Below are positions 12,801 through 27,100 of a DNA stretch of 64,000 nt, in pieces. The notes under the pieces are model-generated. The model saw nothing but the letters and a program-made list of their open reading frames with translations, made no database searches and was not told where the DNA came from. The position numbers and the translations under genes were made by a program. The DNA comes from Takifugu bimaculatus (lineage: Eukaryota; Chordata; Actinopteri; Tetraodontiformes; Tetraodontidae), in assembly GCA_004026145.2 (NCBI GenBank), contig CP034975.1:4834267-4898266 (forward strand), given 5' to 3'. Positions within the stretch are counted from its first letter, which is position 1, and every line of letters begins with the position of its first letter.

Positions 12801-15088
12801 TGCCAAGACAAAACAAAGCCCAGCAATCGTCAATTAGCCTGCTGTGTCTCCAGGCTGCGACACAACCTCTCCGGGCGACAGATTGAGAGCGAGCAAGAGC
12901 TTTTGTACTGGAGGAGACATCACTTGCTGCAGACAAAGAAAGTTGCCTGGCTTTACTTTATAGCCTCTTGCAGAACCAACATGACACAGTTTCAGATTCC
13001 TTTTTTCTTACATTATTGTTTCTGTCTGATCTTGCTTTACACAGACACCGCCAGGACAGCCAACACACACTAAATATACAGAACTATTTGTATAGTCTTA
13101 ACAAAAAGTACTACCCCAGCCGGAGGGACTAAAATATGATTGCAAACTGTTGTCATGGAGGAAAGGGATTGGAATGCCTTGGCTATGATATTTTACCTTG
13201 ACCAGAGAACAGTTTAATCGAGTACAAAGACGAAACATGTCTGCAAACTGCAAACTTTTTTTTTTAAGTGATTTGGTTTAGAAACACGGGCACACAGAAA
13301 AAACTCCACCTTATTCTGAACTGTCTGGCTGTGGCTCGATGACTTTGTTCTTTGACCATAAAGAGAAATCCTCCATTGGATAAAATGTGCATCCTATAAA
13401 CAGGTTAAAATCACCTTACTCATTAGTCTTCAGATAAATGAGATTAAGCCCCTTTTCCAATGGTGGGCTCTTGTACAAGACCTAAAATGCCGTTCAAAAG
13501 ACAGAATGTTTCAACATGCCATATAAATTGATCTTAATCCTCCTATCAGACCATCTGGTTCAAGCTTTGTGGTTTAACATCGATCGTCCTCGCGTGCGCT
13601 TAACCCTAATTCGTGTCAAATGCGTGCGTGTAGAAATTCTTCTTTTAGTGATGACAAAATCAACAAAAGTGACTGCAAGATGTAAAAGTGAGCGAGGACT
13701 GCAGTCAGTGACTAAAGAATACAACTGGGATCCAAACTAAGTTTTTAATGATGTGACTTTGATCCAACTAAACAGAAATGATAACGATGTAGTTTATTTT
13801 TTTTAATATTTAGCTGTTTTGTGATTGTGATTTGGGCATACTTAAAGCTATAATGACCAGTGCTATTACTGTTCACTGATTCTATTTACCATAATGAGAG
13901 TTCCTTCAGGTCCCCTAGGTCTGTTTTAAAGGACAACAGAGACTGGGCTAAAAAATAAAGGTGGAAAAAGCATTTTGCTTAGCATGCAAATTAAATCAGT
14001 TCTGGATTAGATCCCTGAGGGACTACATGGTCGAGTCACAGATAGAGGAAAATAAAATGGTGCGATGGTTTTACGACAAAACCAGTTTGATACTTGGTCT
14101 TAAAAGCCATCCACTGTTCAAAAAGGTAAAAGAATCATCATTGATTTGAGACCCTCGGTGAGAATATGAACCCATCTTCTTCAGTTATTTGTTTTGAGAT
14201 TAGCCCAGGAAACATTAACATTTAACAAAGCAGGAATCTGTAACCAATCAATCCTGCAGTAAACAAGACAGAGGCAGTAAAAACACAACACTGGAGGCAC
14301 ATTAAAATCCCCTTGAGAGAGGGCTTTTGGGAGGGATTTGAAAAATGTTTCAATTTATAAAATAGATTTAAAAAAGCTGAGGCCTGATGGATGTGCATAT
14401 ATGAATATTACAAGAACCTCAAAGTGATGTTTAAAAACCATTTGTGTGCGTGTTCTCCATGACATTTGTTGTGCATGACTAGCTTTCTGAATGATGGGCT
14501 TGACAACCGCACCGACCAGAGAGGATCAGTGTTGGCTTTAATTAAGGTCACCACAGGGGGTCTCGAGGAATCGTGTATTTCCTGTCTTATCCTCATCACT
14601 TTTAAAATCAGCAGCTCAGGACAGGTTGGATCCGTCAAAGCCAAAGTTGTTCTCTGTGGTGTTTGGTCTTGTGGTACTAGGTTGTTGGGTTGTGTGTCTT
14701 AAGTCCCTCTATACTTGTGGGAATCAATGATCCCTACGTGAGCAGGGGTATCCACACTTAATAATGGCCCGCACTTTGCTATTGGTGCCGGCAGACAGAT
14801 ACCCTAAATTATATCAGGAATATTGACCAGTAGTTTCAATAGAGTGGGAGTCCTGATCTATTTCAATCATACTAACCCCTTTGGAATAAACTCAAATCGA
14901 TTTAATAAACTGAAACTGCAACAAAAGCCAACTTAACAGCGGAAACACAGACTGCAAATCGGAAAATTTTAGAAAAGTAACAGACTCTACAGCACTCAGA
15001 TATTTTACATAACAATTAGCAAGCAACACAAGCGCCATCAGAACCCCCCCCCCCCACACACACACACACACGCGCACACACACACACA

Positions 15089-15122
<34 letters not shown>

Positions 15123-18100
15123 GGCTGAATAACACTTCAGTGGCGTTTGCAGGCACCATCTGGAAGTCGCGTTTTAAATATTATTGTTCCTCGTGATGTC
15201 GAGTTTCAGCCTTGCAAGTGCAGAATCAACAGTACCGATACTGTATTGTGCACATTGTGCACAGTGACAAAGTCCAGGATGACTTAACTGTGTGAAAGTT
15301 TCTTAAAAACAAGTCACAGTCTCTCCCTACTTCACCATAATTATCTCGCTGGCTCTTCAGTGTGATCAGTGAGATGGAACACTCTGGTCCTTAAATTAAA
15401 ATAGTTTAAAAAAAAAAGGTTTCATAACCACAGTTAGTGGAATAGAAAAATAAAAGTGGTATCTGTAAGTTCCAGCTTTTTTTTTCTATGGGAAGAAATT
15501 ATATATATTTTTTAATCTCATCTAAATATAAATATCCAGCTAAAGAGCAGTCTGTTGCTCACTCGACCAATTTAGGGACCTGCGCTCTATCCAGATGAGG
15601 CTCCTCATAATTAACTGGCAGGTGACACACACACACACACACACACACAGTTGCAGCATTAGGCAACTAATCACTGGCCCTTCTCCATGCAGTGCAGCAT
15701 TACAGATGGCCTGGAGTCATCTTTTGTGTGTCCCTTGCAACTCAAGCCAGGCACAGATTTTGTGTGTGTATGCATGTGTGTGTGGATACTGTCTCTGGGG
15801 CAGGATTGTATTTCTCCACTGTTTAATGAGGTATTGAGACCCCCGATGCTCTCAGCGCTCGATACCTCGTGCTACTACAGAGCTTTGGTTACAGGGGGCA
15901 GCATGACTGTCTAATGGAGCACGGAGGCCTCACACAATGTGGATGCCGGGGGTCCTCAGCTGCTATGATGGCGGGAGTCTGGACCCTGCCGCAGTATAGA
16001 GATTGACATTTAGATGTGACTAATTGCATACCTTAAAAGTACCTTTCACATACTTAACATTTCATACTTATTTGTTATGAAACATGTAGGATAATTACAC
16101 AATTTATTTAAAGAAAAGAAGCTCTTGATAACATATCAAAATTGCACAATTTAACCTTAGGATCACGAAGCACCTGAAGTACAGTTTTTTTTTTTTCCTG
16201 ATGTACAGTTGTGTCGTGCTGAATATCACTTTACTGGTGGGAGGAAGCTCTCTGAGCCTCTCTGGTGAGCAAAAATACTGTGTTCTGTCCATCTCATCCT
16301 ACGTCGGGTGTAAGTACTGTTGAACCATGATCTTTTCAACAAGTTATTAAATGGGGAAATATGGAGAAAATGCATATAAACCCTTGATGGAAAGCCCTTT
16401 CTGTACCCTGTGCATGGGCATACACTTAAAATGAGTTCTCATTATATAGTAAATTGAAACTGAAGTCTGAAAGGAATTATTGATGAAGCCCTATGGACCC
16501 TACCCTGCCCTGTTTGCCCTTCCCTTCTTTGTAATTGAAAAGGTGTTGTAAATATCCTTTAAGGTTCAGAAATTACAGCCACTGATAATGGCAATGACAG
16601 TCAGACTTTGCCACGTGCACAGTTGTATAACAAGACCTTCACAAGCGGCAGCATAGAACCTGTATGTAGGTAGATTTAAGTGGGCACTTATTGAAGTGGC
16701 ATTTTGACTCAGGTGGGCTGAATACGCCCTCACAAGCATGTGCGCTGGCGTGATGAGAGCACGGTGGACCTGGAGAAACACAATTGGGAAACAGTAGTTA
16801 CGTGTTCCTTTTTTCCACCCACCACCTCGGCACAGGAGAGAAATGCAAGTGTATCCAACTGGATAATGCAGCCATTTGCTTTCATTTGCTGCATGAATTT
16901 AAGATATAGAAGACATAGTCCCCTACAATATTGGAGAGAAAATTGGGCTCTCCAGAGCGTATACTCTGTCCCATTAAGAGCAAAGTGTAATTTTCAGTGC
17001 CCTTTTTCCCTAGTTATAAATGACTGGGGAAAAAACTGGGAGATTTATTGTATGTAACAATAATAATAAATCATTACAGAGGCCTATCTCAAAATCAGAA
17101 ATTTTTATATGTTATTTTTCCTTTTATGGTAACAGCTGCTGTCTGTGGAAGAGGTTTGGAAGCCCTTTGGTAATCATTAATAGACTGAGGTTATGATTTT
17201 CTTTATGTTTGTTTTTCAAAGATAATGCATCTATCTGCTCTTAGTTAACGTAATGCTGGTTAAACATTGCCCGCTCCGCTGTCATTTATTGCTTTTGTGT
17301 GCTTGAGATTTTATTTTATAGTCCTTCCTTTGTCTGTGATCTGCAGTAAACATTCTATTCAGACTGAGAACAATTGGCTTCAACCCTTTTAATGTGGGTG
17401 CAGCTCTCACAAGAGCAGGAAAGAGTCATGTAAAATAAAGGCAAACAGACAAGAGCAGACCGGCCGTACAGAACGCTGGTCCTCCATGCAATCTTATACC
17501 TTTTTATATTAATTCTGTAATTATTTCCTGCTCAAAAAGACAAACGTTTAATTATGTTGGGCATATTTTTGCATAATCTTGCTCTAACAATGCAGCTATG
17601 CAACGCAGAATGTCAATGAGGACAGTGCCGCTCTCATTTGGTGAAGATCCAGGTCTACGGCCTGATGAGGGTGCATGTAGTTGTCAGATGGAATAAAACG
17701 AGCAGTCAAACAGCAAAAATGGAATAAGAACCGATTTGTGTGGTTTCAGGGTTCATCTGCGTGGTGGTGTATTTTGCAGTCATCGTGTCGGCACCGACGA
17801 AACACTTAGATATTCTTTGCCAAAACTCTGCCAGTTTTTTTTTTTTTTGGTTTTTAGCTCATTTTTTTATTGCTTTTTCATGCTGCATCTGCTATAAAAG
17901 TGTTTAGGTTCTGGAGAAGGAAACTCTTGACAACTTAATTTCCCTGAACCAACGACCTCTTTCACTGGCCTCCTTCATTTCCTGGTGTGTTAGCCACCAC
18001 TATGGTGCTGAAGTGGAACCAATACGACACTGTCGGTTAGACCGACAATGATTCTGTCTGTTTTCTGAATGGGCTCACTGGGTCATGTGTTAACCCCGAG

Positions 18101-21100
18101 GCATTGTTTCAAGACATTCTGAGTGATCTAGTACTAAAGTCAGATGGCAGTTTATTTCTATGCTGGGTTTTGTGCCCTTTTTTTTTAACGGTTCAGCATT
18201 TTTTAGATGAATGAATAATTCAAGAAATATTATGGTCAAAATGTGTGTGGCAGTACTCAAAGCTTCTAAAATGACCAGAAATATCACCAAAATTGAAGTC
18301 TGACATGTAAAGAGATGGTGGTTCTCTGACAGTACCACTGCTTTGAGGGATATAAAAATACAGCCTTCTTTCCATCATCCTTTCTGTGGCTGTCTACATG
18401 TGGTCGTGTATTTTCCCCCCCTTTCAGCATGTTTTTCCATTTATCTTACAGCCAGAGGCCTTCACCAGTCATCATTGTATGAAATTACATTTTAACACCT
18501 CTTAATAGAGAATCTTTTGAATATCTAGTCTAATATGCTGATCCATACAAATTCCCTGAAGAGCTTTCCAATGAAAATTGCTAAGAAGAGATTTTATCAA
18601 CTTACTTGGCTTTTTCAGAGACCCGACCAATGAGTTGCACCGTGGTTTCCCCAGCTGTGGAACACTAAATTGCTATGGAGAAAAGCAAATTAAAGCCCAG
18701 GAACCCCCTCAAACTTTGCAAGGGCAGACAGAAATCGGGCAAACCTGTAGTAAGTGTTAAATAAATTAGAGATCTGTGTCAACAACACTTCACCCTGAGC
18801 TTTTAATTCAAATAGTTTGGGGTGTTCTTTACTGCACTTTGAAACTTCCATAGCATACCTGCTCTTTCTTTTGGCTGTTTTGGAGGTGTTGTGGCCATGT
18901 CTGCATGTCCTGTCCCAGCAGAATGTGTAACATAAATACAGTTGTGCTAATCGGATTGAGCTGAGTTGGACCGTACAGTAGCCACCCACGCGTCCACCTG
19001 CTCTTACTGTAACAGGAAAAAGTTGCTTCCTTGGCCAGCTCTTCCGTCAGATCCAGGCGGATTTCCTCATCACGCTGAGATCAGAGACAACCCCCCCACC
19101 CCCCCACCCCCACAACAATAGCACCAAAGTATTAAGAGGGAATACTGAACAGTATCAGTTTGTAGTCAGGGAAAATGAAAAAAACCCAACGTGAACAACA
19201 GGTCAACAGCACGTCCTGTCTGGTGTTGCACTAGAAATGTCTGCTGAGGTCACACATCGCAGAGCCTTCTTCCCCTTCCTTGCCAAGTTTGCTAATAAAA
19301 AGAACTGACTCGACTCTTTTCTAGCGCTTACCTCATGCCAATGTGGCTTTGTGCTCACCACCGCCACGTGCACATCCAAAATTACAGCCCGCAGGCAGAT
19401 GTTATGGGGAGGGAGGCGCAGAGCAGAAGTTAAAGTCTCAGGCGTTTTCTGGATTTTGCTGCCCTGTTGATGGCTCCAGTTCCTTTGATAGTGACCTTGG
19501 TGCTTTCATCCTTATTTTGATGTCCACTCTTGTGAAGCTGTGCTGCCACTTCACTCTTTTTACTGCTTTCATCATCTTCTTGATGGCATGCTGCTCTAGC
19601 CACCAGGGTATTAAATGTATTTCTGCTCCTCTTTCCTGTGTGGGAATAGAAACTACAGCTCATTTTGTTGTGAGAGGCTGTGATTTAAGACTCGGACATG
19701 ATTATTTAAGATCTGGGTGTGTTCCCTCAATCCTCCTGACTCTATTCATATTGCGTTTATATAATGATCATCCATATTCATATGCCTGGCTTTGTCTGTT
19801 TGGGTGGGTGGATGGTTGTCAGGAGCTTCCACTCCTATTCCACCCTCCGGTCTGGGCACACCTCCCTGCCACCGGCTTCCTCTTGGGCCAAAGTAATTGT
19901 GTGGCTTGGTCATTGTCAGGATCAGATCAGACAGCAGGACTGCAAAAGCAGTCATCTGCTGGTTTGCGCTGGCCTTTTCAGCAGTGATGTAATGCCCCAT
20001 CTCATCCACGCAAGTGTGGAGCACCGGAGAGAGGAGGAGGAGGGCTGTGATCTGAGAATGTGTGGGTGGGGATTTTAGACCAAGGCGTACGCTTTGATGG
20101 ACAAAATAATACATTTTCACAAAGAGGAAAGGGTGATTATTTAACAAAAGGGTCCAATACTAATACCAAAAAAAATCATTTAAAACTTGCAATGATTGAT
20201 TACCTTTTTAATGACAAAACTGTAGCTTGTCAGTAAAATTTCTTCCAACCCCCCCTCCCAGCCTGCCTGTGTAAAATTAGCATGCAACAACACCATGGGA
20301 GTAACTACCCTGATGGGTTTAATTGCACAAGTGAATGACCTTTCTACCTGCTCTCCTCCGAATTAATTTTTAAGTTGAAGTCGTCTTCTAGCGCTGTTGC
20401 TTTCAAGAAGGTTTGCTGTTGGTGGACCCGTAACGGGGGTCGTTTTAGAGGTCGCAGCACTACATCTGCTCTGGTCCAAAATGATGTGAGGTGGTGCAGA
20501 AAGCTAAACTCAATTAGCCTTAGGTTTAACATGATTGTGGCCTGGAATGCCTTTATCTGTCTGCCTGCTCCAGTCCCCTCTCAGCCATAGCAATCAGCTC
20601 TTTCTTTAAATTCAGGGTCAGTGCTGGTTCACCATGTGACTCTATCCTCCCAGCTGTGATCCTCATCATAATAACTTGGGTAAGCTATTTGCCCCTAAAT
20701 GAGGATCACGTCCCATCTCTTCTCTATTTGTGTAAAATTGGTCTGAAAAATAGCAAAGTAAAGTAATTTTGGCATGGCTTTGTTTGTTTGAAACAAAAAA
20801 AAGTCTTTAATGAGCCTTAAATCACGCCTCAACTCAGTATCTCTGTCAGCACCTGTGAACGTCAGACATTCCTGCATTCATAGTCTGCTGCATATAAAAT
20901 CTTGATTAATGCTATTACCTAGACCTGGGCGGTTTGAGGTGCCCCAGCCTTGGGGCAAGCACTGAAATAGGCACTTGGGAGAGGCTATTTTGAGTCATTC
21001 CTCCCAAATTACCTCAAGCTAGATTTAACCTGTGCTGAATGTGAAGTATTAACTTGAGAAAATGCTGATCCCAGCCAGTGGGGTTAAACTTGCTGATGGG

Positions 21101-24100
21101 TTTCGAAGTCAGCGCTAGCCACTTGTGTTTGGTACAAAATCAGCAGGTTGTGCAGAGTGGTTGGGTAATTCTAGGACATTGTACTGTTTCCACGAAGATA
21201 CGAGTTATTTTTATACACGTATGTGTACATCCTTGAAAGCGTTATTTTCAGGAGTATGTCAAACTTTTCTGAAAAACGAATGGGATGTAACTAGAGCCAA
21301 AGTGGTGTAATGTCACCGCCAGGCTGCTTTAGTCCCAATCTGTACAGACACAACCCAGAAAGATCCTTCAGCGTCCCAAATGTGTGCTAAAGTGTGAGTC
21401 AGCCTTACAATTTTTCAAAAGCGGAGACATTTGGAGTGTGTCATAAAGTAAAATTACAGTTATTACCAGACATGGGGTTGGAAGAGAAGAAAAAAATCCC
21501 GAGCTATGAATGCAGGAGTGTTCTGAGAGGTGGGGGTTAGAGCTAATTTCTTATGTGGCAGGGAAAGAGAGAACTTTTTGCTCCGTACTTCTCAACCAAA
21601 TGGAAGCCGTGAAGAGGCATTCTCAGACTCGGTGTTCCTTTTTTTTTTTGTGTGTGAGAGGCACCGAAATTATAGGGTAGCCACCAAAAGAATAGAAAGC
21701 TGCGACATGTGACCTGATGATCACACCATTAACATCTTCTGCTAATGCAGGATCAGCCATAATTCCCCAAAAGACAAAAAACAAATCATTACTATCATCA
21801 AATGTGACCCCTACCTTTAGTGATCTGCTCTACCCAGACTGTATTCCTTTTTGTTTTTAGTCAGACTGGAACATATTATTGCTATAAACACCTAGACTAT
21901 ATAACTGTTGTGTGTCTGAGTGTGTTTTGTAGTTGGGAGAGTTAAAAGTAGTCCTTTTAAGGTTAAAGCTCCTGTGGTCGTCTGCAGATCTAATTTCCAG
22001 GGAATTCACATGTTATTGATTATGGGAGATGCTGGATGCGATATGATTTGGCGCAGTAGCCCACCATTTCCTTGCGGTTTCTTTTTTTTTGTCTTTAAAG
22101 CCAAAACTTAATCACTCCGTGATAACGTCAACTTGTCTGTGTTTGGTCTATTTCCTCTGTCTCTGCAGCTACGCCTTGGCAGATGAAGCCTACCGTTCGC
22201 TCCGGGATCAGGACAAGGACCAGTGCATCCTGATCACAGGGGAGAGCGGTGCTGGGAAAACTGGTAAATGGACATTTGCTGTTTTTTAGACTAACTGCAT
22301 ACTTCAGGGGAAATTGTAAATTTTTTCTGATTGAGTCAAAGCTAGTCGCCATTTGTATATTTCCCTGCCGCCAAAAAGGTAAAAAATACACATTGCTCCT
22401 AGTTAAATGTAATTAGTTAATGGCAGAACATGAATACTTTAAATCTGTTGATTTAAGTAATCAGTACATGTGTCAAGTATGCAGGGGCCAAAGGCATTAG
22501 AGGTTTTTCTTTTCAAATCATTGTCTCCACTCCAGTCAAAGCATGTCTCTGAGATATGGGATGTTGTGTTTAAAGTCACCATCCAGATTTAGATCTGATG
22601 TATCAGATGGGTTTTTTTTTTTGTTTTTTTTTTAAACAAAAATCTGATGCCATGTTTTTGTGAACATGTTGGGACGTGACTATTGGCCAGTGACTCCATC
22701 ATACTGGTGCTTTTTACATATACACCTCAAGACAAAACTCACAAGTGACAAAACTCCTTTAAGCTAATGTTGCTCGAGGCAGCTTGAGCGTGAACATCAC
22801 CTTTATTTTTGTACACTTGTACATTAGCTGAAGTTGTGGACTCGGGCATGGAGTATTATCTTCTAGAACCCCTAAAGGAATGTAATTTCCTGGTCTCTGG
22901 CAGCACTCTATCACAGGTAGCAGACGTATTGAGTTGGCTGCAGGGATGCAGGTTTAATGTATTCCACACAGGCAATGTGTGGTAGTGATCTTATAATTAC
23001 AGTGTCTGTTTCTTGGTAATTAAAATATCCATATATGTTTAATTTAAGAGGATGGTAATGTACACAATGGAAATATTGAAGTCCTATATATTGAGGGAAA
23101 CACTCCCTTTATCTGTAGTTTCTCCTTCCTTTCCCATTTGCAGCAACAAAGAGGAATTTGTGTAGAATGCTGCACTGAACTCGAGCATTTCTCTTTTATT
23201 TTTTAAGTGTCGCTGTGGTATTGATACCTTGATGACTGGCTGGTGTCCAGATTTCACAACCAACCTCTGCCCGCAGCAGTTTGGCAGTCAGCATCCAGCT
23301 TTGTGGAAAAGACGCTGTCATTTTTCAAATAAGCTGCCAACAATGCAGCGAAAGATTGCCAGTTATCAGAATCATTTCAAACTTTGAAAATGCCCTTTGG
23401 CAAAGGAAAAGACGCTGGAAAAAGAGCAGACAGATTATATTATCGCGTGAAGTGCCAGCCTGTTTTTTCTTTTTCTTTTTTGTTTTTGGAGCCCGTTCAA
23501 CCTAGCCCCCACCCCAAGAAGCTGCTCGTTCCAAATGAGGAGATAAATTTGGATTTTTACTTATCTCATCAGGTTCCCAAAGCTTTCTCATGGAGCAAGG
23601 CCATCACAAATGCGCCCTTCGATATGGGTCATTGACATTCATGTCTGGTCCAGGGTTTTCCTTTTCATTCTGCTCGTGTGGCTTTATCAGATACCAGAGG
23701 TACACAGAAGACATAACATAATCCTGCTTCTGTGAGACATGACGTGAAGTGTGTTCTGTTACCCTGAGAGATTAAGAAGGATGATAATGATAAAAATCAT
23801 CCAAGTAGTGGCTCCTAAGTTTGCACGGGTGCCGTGCGCTCCTTCCTTCAGTTTGCCTGAACGTGACTGTATTTGCACATCAAGCTGATCAGCAGCCTCC
23901 TTTCTAGCCCTCCTTCCCTGGTTCTGGGTCGCTCCCTCTGGCATCGGGATCATCTCTCCCGATGCCAGCAGGCATCCTACAGGGCGTGTCACTTTTGAGC
24001 CTCTGAATAGTGTCTCAGGGCAACTCCGACGGTAACATCAAATCTGAGACCGTACATCATCTGTGATTCACGTCTTCAGTACAGCCATCCGCTGAAATCA

Positions 24101-27100
24101 TTAGAGTGATGATGATGAGGGTGATGTGATGCAATAACAATCCTCGACATATGGATCCTGCGCCGACGCTTGGCTGCAGGAATGTGGGAAAAGGAATGTC
24201 TGCGGAGAGAGGGATGGGCACTCTGCTCTTGTTCCTCTGCCAGGTTTGGTAAAGACCCAACACTCATCCCTGTTGCTCTGTTTCAGAGGCCAGCAAGCTG
24301 GTGATGTCATATGTGGCGGCAGTGTGTGGGAAGGGCCAGGAGGTGAATAAGGTCAAGGAACAGCTGCTGCAGTCCAATCCCGTGCTAGAGGGTGAGTCTC
24401 AAGTTCATGTTTGCTGCCTTGAATGTCTGGTAGCAGGTTGACTGAGCGTTTCTGAAATGTGACTAAACTATCCTGTAGCCAAACACTGCCCACCATTCAA
24501 GAGCCGAGGAACCCAACAATATTCCTATTGTGAAGCTCAGATTGAATATTCCACTTAAGATAGCTCGAATGTTGATTATATAACAGATTTCACTGATTTA
24601 AGATTTGATCATTAAGGTAAATTAGAGACTTTCTGATGTGCTTGGTTTCCCACAGCTCAATGTTTCCTTCAAACAGCTGTATTTTAATTGAGGCCAGAGG
24701 ACAGGAAATGCCCGTGAATGATAAAGCTGTATGCCACGGTTTCCGTAGCAGCCCAGCACATCTGTAAGAGTTTAGCTCCTGTAGATCTCATTGCTATAAT
24801 GCTATTAAGACAACCCCCGAGAGGGCTGGTTCACTCATCACGCTACGTTGTTTTCATGTTTATTCCTACTTTCTCTGATTCTTTTGTCCTCATCACCCTC
24901 TTTTGCTTTCAATGTATTTCTTGGATTCCTATTTGTTAGCATGTTGACCTTTTCATTTTAATGCCACAATGTGTGATCAAGTGTTTACTGTAATAGCTGT
25001 ACCAAACGACCCATAAAATGCACTTTAATGTAAAGATGTGGACTCAAACACATGCAGGGCACATTATGAGCTTAGGTGAAGTGATTGGACATCCTGTTTG
25101 TTATTGTTTCGAAGCCTGAAACACGTTGAAGTCGTCTCTCTCCCTAAGCTTGGGAAGCCCTGGAGCTTTGCTTAATCCATCCAGAATTATGGAGCTTCAT
25201 CAGTCTAAATGTCTTCATATCTGAGTGACAGCTCGACCAACTTAGGCACAATGTTGGCAGGCATTAATGATATTTAGGGTAGTTGTAAACACGCTTGGGC
25301 CATTTTGTAAATATTGCCTATAACTTTCTCTGGGAAGTTTGTCATTAATGATGCATGGGTCATGATGGCTTTAAACGTGTCACATTATCACTTTTTCCCC
25401 TTTTCAGCCTTTGGAAACGCCAAAACAGTGAGAAATGACAACTCCTCTCGATTTGTAAGTATATTTTTCAGAACTAATGAACAGCTAATGTTGTTTAATT
25501 AGTTTGTTGCTCCTCTAATGAGGCCTCATTTGCTGGCTGTTATGCATAACTTGGATGTTTTCACTCGGGCTCCATTTTAACATGCGCATAATCCGACACT
25601 TTTATCTATGCTTTTTTTTTTTTTCCTTCAAACTAAGCCCCAGAGTGTTTCTTAATTCCCCACTTTTGCATCCCTTTTCTGTAGTTCTTCAAATTTCTTG
25701 GCTCAGTGAGTTTCTCATTCATGTGCTCGCTTGAGCCGAGCTGTTGAATTAAATTGAACTTGGAGTTGGATCACCAATCTTATCCCATCTTATTTTTTCA
25801 CACTTTCCCTGAGGGTGATTCTGTCAGGGCAAACTTCTGCTCTCATCTTTTAGGCCTTTTCAGAATCGATGCTGATCATGGAAGGCAATATTTATTTAAT
25901 TCTGTAAAAAAAAAAAGAGAAGGTTTTATCAGCTGTTAGTAGGTGTTTGCATGTGGGTTTATGAAGAAAAACATTGCAAATGGATTTTAGAAATGTAGCT
26001 CAGGCAGAGCGTTGCTAAATTTCGAACTGGCATGTTTTTGGCTCATGGGTGAGGATTTTCACCTTCAGTCTGTTGCCCTCTCCAGAAAGTCCAGTTGCCA
26101 TGAATACGAGCTGCAGCCGACAGTCTGTGGGCGCACGGTGCTGCAAAATGAATGATGCATTTGTTTCCCACCAGACACTGGTTTTAGGAGAACAAACCTT
26201 CAGATATTCAGCATCTTTTGTGGGGGCCTTCCCGTCTGAGCTTCAACCAAAGGAAAAAACAAGTTTGTTGTTTACAGATGTTGATGGCTGCACTTTTCCA
26301 TGAGCCAATCACGGTTTCACGCTCATCTTCGAACCCAACTGCAAATTCTTCAGATAGTGACTCAGTTTGTCTGGAGAGCACTTTGCCTTTAGAATTTTGG
26401 ACATGCAAACAGATCTTTTTTTGGTTTGTAGGTTTTAATGGAAACTCGTCATGCCCGTCTGCAGCAGCAGCGGCAGGCTGCCAAATACACTACAATCCCT
26501 ACACATGAGAGATGATTTTCCCTTCACGCAACTCAGCCAGCAAGCTAGGTTAGCAGATACAAGTCACCGTGACAACAGGAATGTTGTTCCAATTGGGGTC
26601 GTGGCATATTCAGGCAAATTTACATGGCAGAAATCTCGGCATTTGCTTTCATCAGCCACTCATTTTGTGCTGAGCACAGCAGCCTTATTGGGTTTGGCTG
26701 GAGCCTACTTGACTGTAGATTTTGGACTCTTCTGTGGACAAAAGTGCTATTAATACATCAGAGGAGGGTCAAAAATGGAAATCTACAGGGCTCTGTTCTT
26801 GGATCCAAGTTTTAGACAGGAGGAGAAGTGGAAGAAGTTGGCCGGGGTGGATGAGTAAAGGGGGGCAACTCCACAGAAGACTGTTGTTGGTGAGGTCTTA
26901 AAATTACAGGGAGAGGTTTTCCTCCAAAACTCGGGCTAATCTCATGAAATGAGCGCTGAATCCTGCTCACAGTGTATATTAAGATAATGTGCATTATACC
27001 ATGGTGGTCTTTGGTTTCAGGGCAAGTACATGGACATCGAGTTTGACTTTAAAGGAGATCCCCTGGGTGGCGTCATCAGTAACTGTAAGTAGCACTAATA

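Larger units (their letters stand above)
12498..22168 (+). other. myo1b: myo1b 9.7-kb intron between coding exons 2 and 3
   Basis: The largest intron of the gene. It contains two CA microsatellites (about 15044-15122 and 15625-15649), a C-rich tract at 19089-19110, an exon-like antisense stretch at 19008-19074 (see findings) and a 214-codon plus-strand open frame at 19343-19987 that resembles no family I know. No complete second gene or intact mobile element was recognised. Confidence 0.55.

Noticed and set aside
19343..19987. 214-codon plus-strand open frame in the large myo1b intron
   Set aside because: Cysteine/leucine-rich composition without any recognisable domain, no promoter or splice context; length is compatible with chance in a window of this size.
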